From Amia ocellicauda (Eukaryota > Chordata > Actinopteri > Amiiformes > Amiidae), in contig NC_089851.1 in the NCBI RefSeq assembly GCF_036373705.1, positions 58,664,850 through 58,728,849 of the forward strand: DNA of 64,000 bases. The letters are read 5' to 3'. Shown one piece after another: positions 61,278 to 64,000 of the stretch (position 1 is its first letter; each line of letters starts with the position of its first letter). Made by a program: the position numbers and the translations under genes. The notes below the pieces were generated by a model. The model did not search any database, was not told the origin of the DNA, and saw only the letters and a list, made by a program, of their open reading frames with translations.

Positions 61278-61912
61278 GAGCCGAGCTCGATCACAATACA
61301 TATCCACAGTTAATCTAGGCGGTATCATATTGTAATCGTTTCGGTTTGTTATCAACCCTTCCGGATCCAAAACCAGGAGTCAGACACCCTTTTCGGTGGA
61401 CACGCTGTTGACTTCTCACAAGCACCATCCGCCTTCACAATGGCAGCGCTAGCAGTGGAAAGAACGAAGAACTGCAGGAGAAATGCCGGGGCTATTTAGA
61501 GCCCGATTATTCATCAAAGAGGGGGGAAACCAAAGCCAAATGAGACTTAGAGGAACAGGAGACATCCAACAACAGTACACAACGGTACAGTACACAATCA
61601 ATACATAACAATGAACAGGCCCTTAATTCACTCTTTACAGTCCTTTCTCTTATCTCCCAGCAGCCCCTACGGAGATGGCCGCATATTAATCGAGAGGGGC
61701 GGTGCTGCTTCTCCATCTCCGTTACAGTATCAAAAAAATAAGCCTACCAAAAGGGCAAGAACAAACACATTGAATAATATTGATAAAATAGATTTCGTTC
61801 ACCAGTCCAACTTAGAAAAAGGACAAGCAGAGTGCAAGATATAAAGGAATTCACCATCTGTCCCTTTCATCAATTGCCTTTCAGTACCACTGATAGCACT
61901 GCAACTCAGTGT

Positions 61913-61958
61913 AGGTGTGCGTTCAGTCCGGCAAACACAACATTTCAGTTATGAAACG
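61913..61958 (-). repeat. internal inverted repeat, right arm
   Basis: Reverse complement begins CGTTTCATAACTGAAATG and ends CGGACTGAACGCACACCT. About 635 bp separate the arms. I could not find a target duplication outside them, so a nested element is possible but not shown. Confidence 0.85.
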
Positions 61959-62126
61959 CTTTCTACAGGTGATGTATAAATGTAACATTTTCACAAATTT
62001 GAATAAGTTTGATTTGATACAAGATTCATGAAGTTGACCTAACGAAATGACATAATATTTTTGAGGGGATAAAAATCTCAAGACACAATTGGGTAGTCCT
62101 CAAGGCACACGGGTTGAAAACCACTG

Positions 62127-62134
62127 AGCCAAGC
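62127..62134 (+). repeat. target site duplication, right (AGCCAAGC)
   Basis: Exact copy of 60,638-60,645. Joining the two flanks would restore the pre-insertion order ACAAGCCAAGC followed by CACGGTGCTT. Confidence 0.88.
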
Positions 62135-62196
62135 CACGGTGCTTCTTGGCTTTGCACGGCCACTGAGACTGCCAGGGGAAGGTGGTGAGAGGCTTT

Positions 62197-62285
62197 CCTT
62201 CGATAGCTCAGTTGGTAGAGCGGAGGACTGTAGGTTTCAGGCAGCGGGCATCCTTAGGTCGCTGGTTCAATTCCGGCTCGAAGGA
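62197..62285 (+). tRNA. trnY-GUA: tRNA-Tyr (GTA) with 16-nt intron
   Basis: Acceptor CCTTCGA pairs with TCGAAGG, box A is TAGCTCAGTTGG, and the anticodon stem is GAGGA/TCCTT. Anticodon GTA is at 62,230-62,232. An intron of 16 nt (62,234-62,249) sits just 3' of position 37, the canonical place. T arm ends CTGGTTCAATTCC, with box B GGTTCAATTCC. Introns in tRNA-Tyr(GTA) are general in vertebrates. The first T run of four is at 62,311, about 25 nt downstream. No damage is visible, so it is probably functional. The hAT element ends 70 bp upstream and may have displaced distal upstream sequence. Confidence 0.97.
62234..62249 (+). other. tRNA-Tyr intron
   Basis: GTTTCAGGCAGCGGGC, located between G37 and A38 of the tRNA, the normal position for splicing by the tRNA endonuclease. 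Confidence 0.9.
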
Positions 62286-62535
62286 AGCCGTGCTTATGGT
62301 TTGACGTCGGTTTTGGACGAGCTCCCAAATGTCAAGCCGTTGGAATTGCATGAGGACAAGGAGAAAACCCCGAAAATTCGGATTTGTAGTCGAGAACTCG
62401 CATTGCCCAAACATCTCATATGCATGTGACCCTTTTCACCCTGAGCCCAGGGTGTCTGCTAAGAAAGAAGTAGTGAGAAATGACAATCGGTCGTCTGCAC
62501 GCCTCCCCCCCCAAAAAAAAAAAAAAAAGGAAAAA
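62286..62535. other. tRNA-Tyr 3' flank with C8/A16 homopolymer
   Basis: Unassigned sequence containing a C8 run directly followed by A16 (62,505-62,528). The overlapping open frames here are read-throughs of the tRNA gene and homopolymers and show no family resemblance. Confidence 0.5.
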
Positions 62536-62715
62536 ACGGCGGGAAAATTCGCCCGCATCGAAAGGGGTCGATAGATCCGCTGCGACGCAGGAGTGCGAGA
62601 GGACTCAACGCCACCGAGCACGGGCGCGAGAGGGAGAGCTGCCGCAGTGCGACAAACCGCCCGCGACGCAAGCACCAGATGTCCGCGATGCCAAGGGGAA
62701 CCGGCGCGCTGCGGA
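62536..62715. promoter_or_regulatory. CpG-dense block (short CpG-island-like)
   Basis: About 27 CpG dinucleotides by eye in roughly 180 bp, against very few in the surrounding AT-rich DNA. It could mark an unmethylated promoter-like element, possibly associated with the neighbouring RNA polymerase III genes. No TATA box, transcript or exon is identified. Confidence 0.35.
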
Positions 62716-62725
62716 GAACCTGACC

Positions 62726-62795
62726 AAAATATGGAACGCTTCAAGAATTTGCGTGTCATCCTTGCGCCCAGATAGGCTGAATGTGCTCTGTATCG
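62726..62795 (-). pseudogene. RNU6: U6 snRNA-derived pseudogene
   Basis: On the minus strand the last 40 or so bases match the 3' half of U6: GCGCAAGGATGACACGCAAA, then TTCTTGAAGCGTTCCATATT ending in TTTT. I see only one mismatch (TTCTTG for TTCGTG). Further 5', CGATACAGAG is kept, but the next base is C, giving ACAGAGC instead of the ACAGAGA box, and the region that in U6 carries the AGC triad and pairs with U4/U2 is unrelated although equal in length. No intact U6 5' end is contiguous on this strand. Not a functional spliceosomal RNA. Confidence 0.8.
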
Positions 62796-62990
62796 ACATA
62801 CTAAAATGTAACCAATGGGAACGACTGCTTTTTCTAAAATTCCACTGAATTGGCAGCCTCAGCCTGCATGGATTGCTTACAATTGCCGCTGGAACAACCC
62901 CCGATTTCCCACGCCACTCAATGTGTTTTCTTTCAGCTGGTTGGCTACATGACCCGGAGAGGCGGGCTTTGCGGGTGGACTCTATCTATG

Positions 62991-63064
62991 CCTCCCTCCA
63001 TCCCTCCCTCCCTCCCTCCTTCTTTCCTTCCTTCCTTCCTTCCTTCCTATTATTTTTTTTTTTT
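62991..63064 (+). repeat. (CCCT)n, (TTCC)n and poly-T tract
   Basis: CCCT repeats from about 62,991, TTCC repeats from about 63,021 to 63,048, then a poly-T run to 63,064: a strand-asymmetric polypyrimidine stretch. The preceding 62,796-62,990 and the following 63,065-63,250 hold nothing I can assign. Confidence 0.95.
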
Positions 63065-63337
63065 GCTATCGATCCACGTAAGTAAGCATTTTCTTAATTG
63101 ATCAATTGGTCTGTCGATTAATGTGTTAATACGATCTGTTTATATGACCTGCTGTGTTTGCGGTGTTATTTCATGCTTTTTATACATTTGATAATAACCC
63201 TGGTGTTTTGTGTAAGGTATGTGTCTTCTATACTGTTGAGAGAGAAGTGTTTTGAACCGTAAAAAAGTCAAAGAAACGTATAGTGTTTCACTGCGTCACA
63301 TAATGATAAGAATAAGAATAGTATTAATAATAATGAT

Positions 63338-63338
63338 G

Positions 63339-63391
<53 letters not shown>
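63338..63391 (+). repeat. (ATT)n microsatellite
   Basis: About 18 ATT units, directly abutting the CCAT repeat of the next element. Confidence 0.97.
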
Positions 63392-63392
<1 letters not shown>

Positions 63393-63393
<1 letters not shown>

Positions 63394-63470
63394 CATCCAT
63401 CCATCCATCCATCCATCCATTCATTTTCGAAACTGCTTATCCTGGTGAGGGTCGTGGGGAAGCCGGAGAC
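63393..63470 (+). repeat. CCATCCAT-headed fish-type dispersed repeat fragment
   Basis: (CCAT)n followed by TCATTTTCGAAACTGCTTAT and CCTGGTGAGGGTCGTGGGG. This matches the short repeat with a CATCCATCC head, CGCTTATCC and AGGGTCG core that is scattered through many ray-finned fish genomes. Only about 80 bp are present, with ATT repeats on both sides, so it may have entered a microsatellite or been copied with it. The identification is from memory of the motif. Confidence 0.6.
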
Positions 63471-63472
63471 GA

Positions 63473-63498
63473 TATTATTATTATTATTATTATTATTA
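63473..63498 (+). repeat. (ATT)n microsatellite
   Basis: About eight ATT units right of the CCAT-headed fragment; probably the other half of the tract at 63,338-63,391. Confidence 0.95.
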
Positions 63499-63553
63499 GT
63501 CATTGTGTCACATCATCATCATAATAGTATTAATAATGGTATTAAAATACTAT

Positions 63554-63580
63554 TTAGTAGTAGTAGTAGTAGTAGTAGTA
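63554..63580 (+). repeat. (TAG)n microsatellite
   Basis: About nine TAG units within AT-rich sequence. Confidence 0.95.
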
Positions 63581-63587
63581 TGTGCTG

Positions 63588-63660
63588 CATTGAAACATAA
63601 AACAGAAAAAATCGTGTAGCGTTTCACTGCGTCACATCATCATCATCATAATAATAGAAA
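63588..63660 (+). repeat. diverged copy of the 63,250-63,315 sequence
   Basis: TTGAAACATAAAACAGAAAA...GTTTCACTGCGTCAC resembles TTGAACCGTAAAAAAGTCAA...GTTTCACTGCGTCAC about 340 bp to the left, and a shorter TGTGTCACATCATCATC lies near 63,504. This suggests an old local duplication around the ATT/ATC microsatellites. Confidence 0.6.
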
Positions 63661-63799
63661 TAATAATGAGGATGATGATAATAGTACTAGTACGAATCAT
63701 AATACGAATAATTGTAGCAGTGATACAAGGTATATGATGAATTATAACATATCTTGTATTATTTGTTGTCATTTAATTGAAAGTATTGTTATTTTTTAA

Positions 63800-63841
<42 letters not shown>

Positions 63842-63852
63842 TATTATTACTA
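63800..63852 (+). repeat. (ATT)n microsatellite
   Basis: About 17 ATT units with ACT interruptions near the right end. Confidence 0.96.
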
Positions 63853-63945
63853 TTCATAATAATAATAAAACATACTAATTGTAATGATCTCCTTATTCAA
63901 TATTGTTTGTCAGTGACTTCCTGACTATTTGTACCTGCTGTACAG

Positions 63946-64000
63946 GAACATGAAGGCCACCCCACAGTTCAGCTCCCTGCTGGTCCTGCAAGCCACAACT
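63946..64000 (+). other. possible 5' part of an exon, cut by the window edge
   Basis: Composition changes abruptly from AT-rich microsatellite DNA to GC-richer sequence. A pyrimidine-leaning stretch ending CTGCTGTACAG precedes it and could be a 3' splice site. Two plus-strand frames stay open to the window end; one has an ATG at 63,950. With only 55 bp visible, coding status and product cannot be judged. Confidence 0.2.

Larger units (their letters stand above)
60646..62126. mobile_element. non-autonomous hAT-type DNA transposon, 1,481 bp
   Basis: The left end CAGTGGTTCCCAA and the inverted right end CAGTGGTTTTCAA match at 11 of 13 positions and have the CAGTGGTT form typical of many vertebrate hAT elements. 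Perfect 8-bp duplications AGCCAAGC flank both ends. I see no transposase. The longest frames inside are under 100 codons and overlap on both strands, so it would depend on an enzyme from elsewhere. It contains a 100-bp tandem duplication and an internal inverted repeat pair. It lies 70 bp upstream of a tRNA-Tyr gene. Confidence 0.87.

Noticed and set aside
62139-62848. Overlapping open frames of 60-122 codons on both strands
   Set aside because: They cross the tRNA-Tyr gene, a C8/A16 homopolymer, a CpG-dense block and the U6 pseudogene; none resembles a known protein and the frames overlap each other.
63252-63524. 90-aa frame with a poly-isoleucine stretch
   Set aside because: It is a translation of (ATT)n and (CCAT)n microsatellites.

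Overview
This window looks like vertebrate DNA, most likely from a ray-finned fish. The clues are vertebrate-type nuclear tRNAs (including an intron-containing tRNA-Tyr), a U6 snRNA-derived pseudogene, CCCTAA telomeric repeats, a complete non-autonomous hAT element, long (ATT)n tracts, and a CCATCCAT-headed 'CTGCTTATCC' repeat of a type common in fish genomes. The species cannot be named from sequence alone. I see no convincing complete protein-coding gene. The open frames present are read-throughs of simple repeats and of a repeated cassette.

Positions 1-59,895 are one head-to-tail satellite. The monomer is about 142 bp (138-150 bp in most copies) and consists of a variable (GATA)n(GGAT)n block plus a conserved core of about 110 bp that starts GACGGCAAGG. 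Monomers fall into recurrent classes, called A-F here, that follow each other in a loose 10-12-monomer higher-order repeat of about 1.4-1.7 kb. The first 2.9 kb are more irregular. The middle carries recent segmental duplications, including one with an exact period of 2,398 bp.

Between about 40.9 and 57.7 kb the satellite is interrupted six times by the same cassette of about 0.95 kb. Each copy carries tRNA-Thr(AGT), tRNA-Thr(TGT) and, convergently, tRNA-Asn(GTT), with a length-variable (TTTTG)n tract between the two Thr genes. All six sit at the same point of a satellite monomer, so one insertion was amplified with the satellite. The 18 tRNA copies range from canonical to visibly damaged.

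At 59,896 the satellite breaks mid-monomer into CCCTAA repeats. An extremely G-poor tract of about 475 bp and a second CCCTAA block follow. The orientation is that of a chromosome end whose interior lies to the right, so the satellite sits on the telomere side of a former or interstitial telomere, or the junction is a fusion or assembly join.

From 60.4 kb the sequence is non-satellite. It holds a 1,481-bp hAT-type element with a perfect 8-bp target duplication, a tRNA-Tyr(GTA) gene with a 16-nt intron 70 bp beyond it, a CpG-dense block, a U6 pseudogene, microsatellites and a short fish-type repeat. A GC-richer stretch at the right edge might be the start of an exon.
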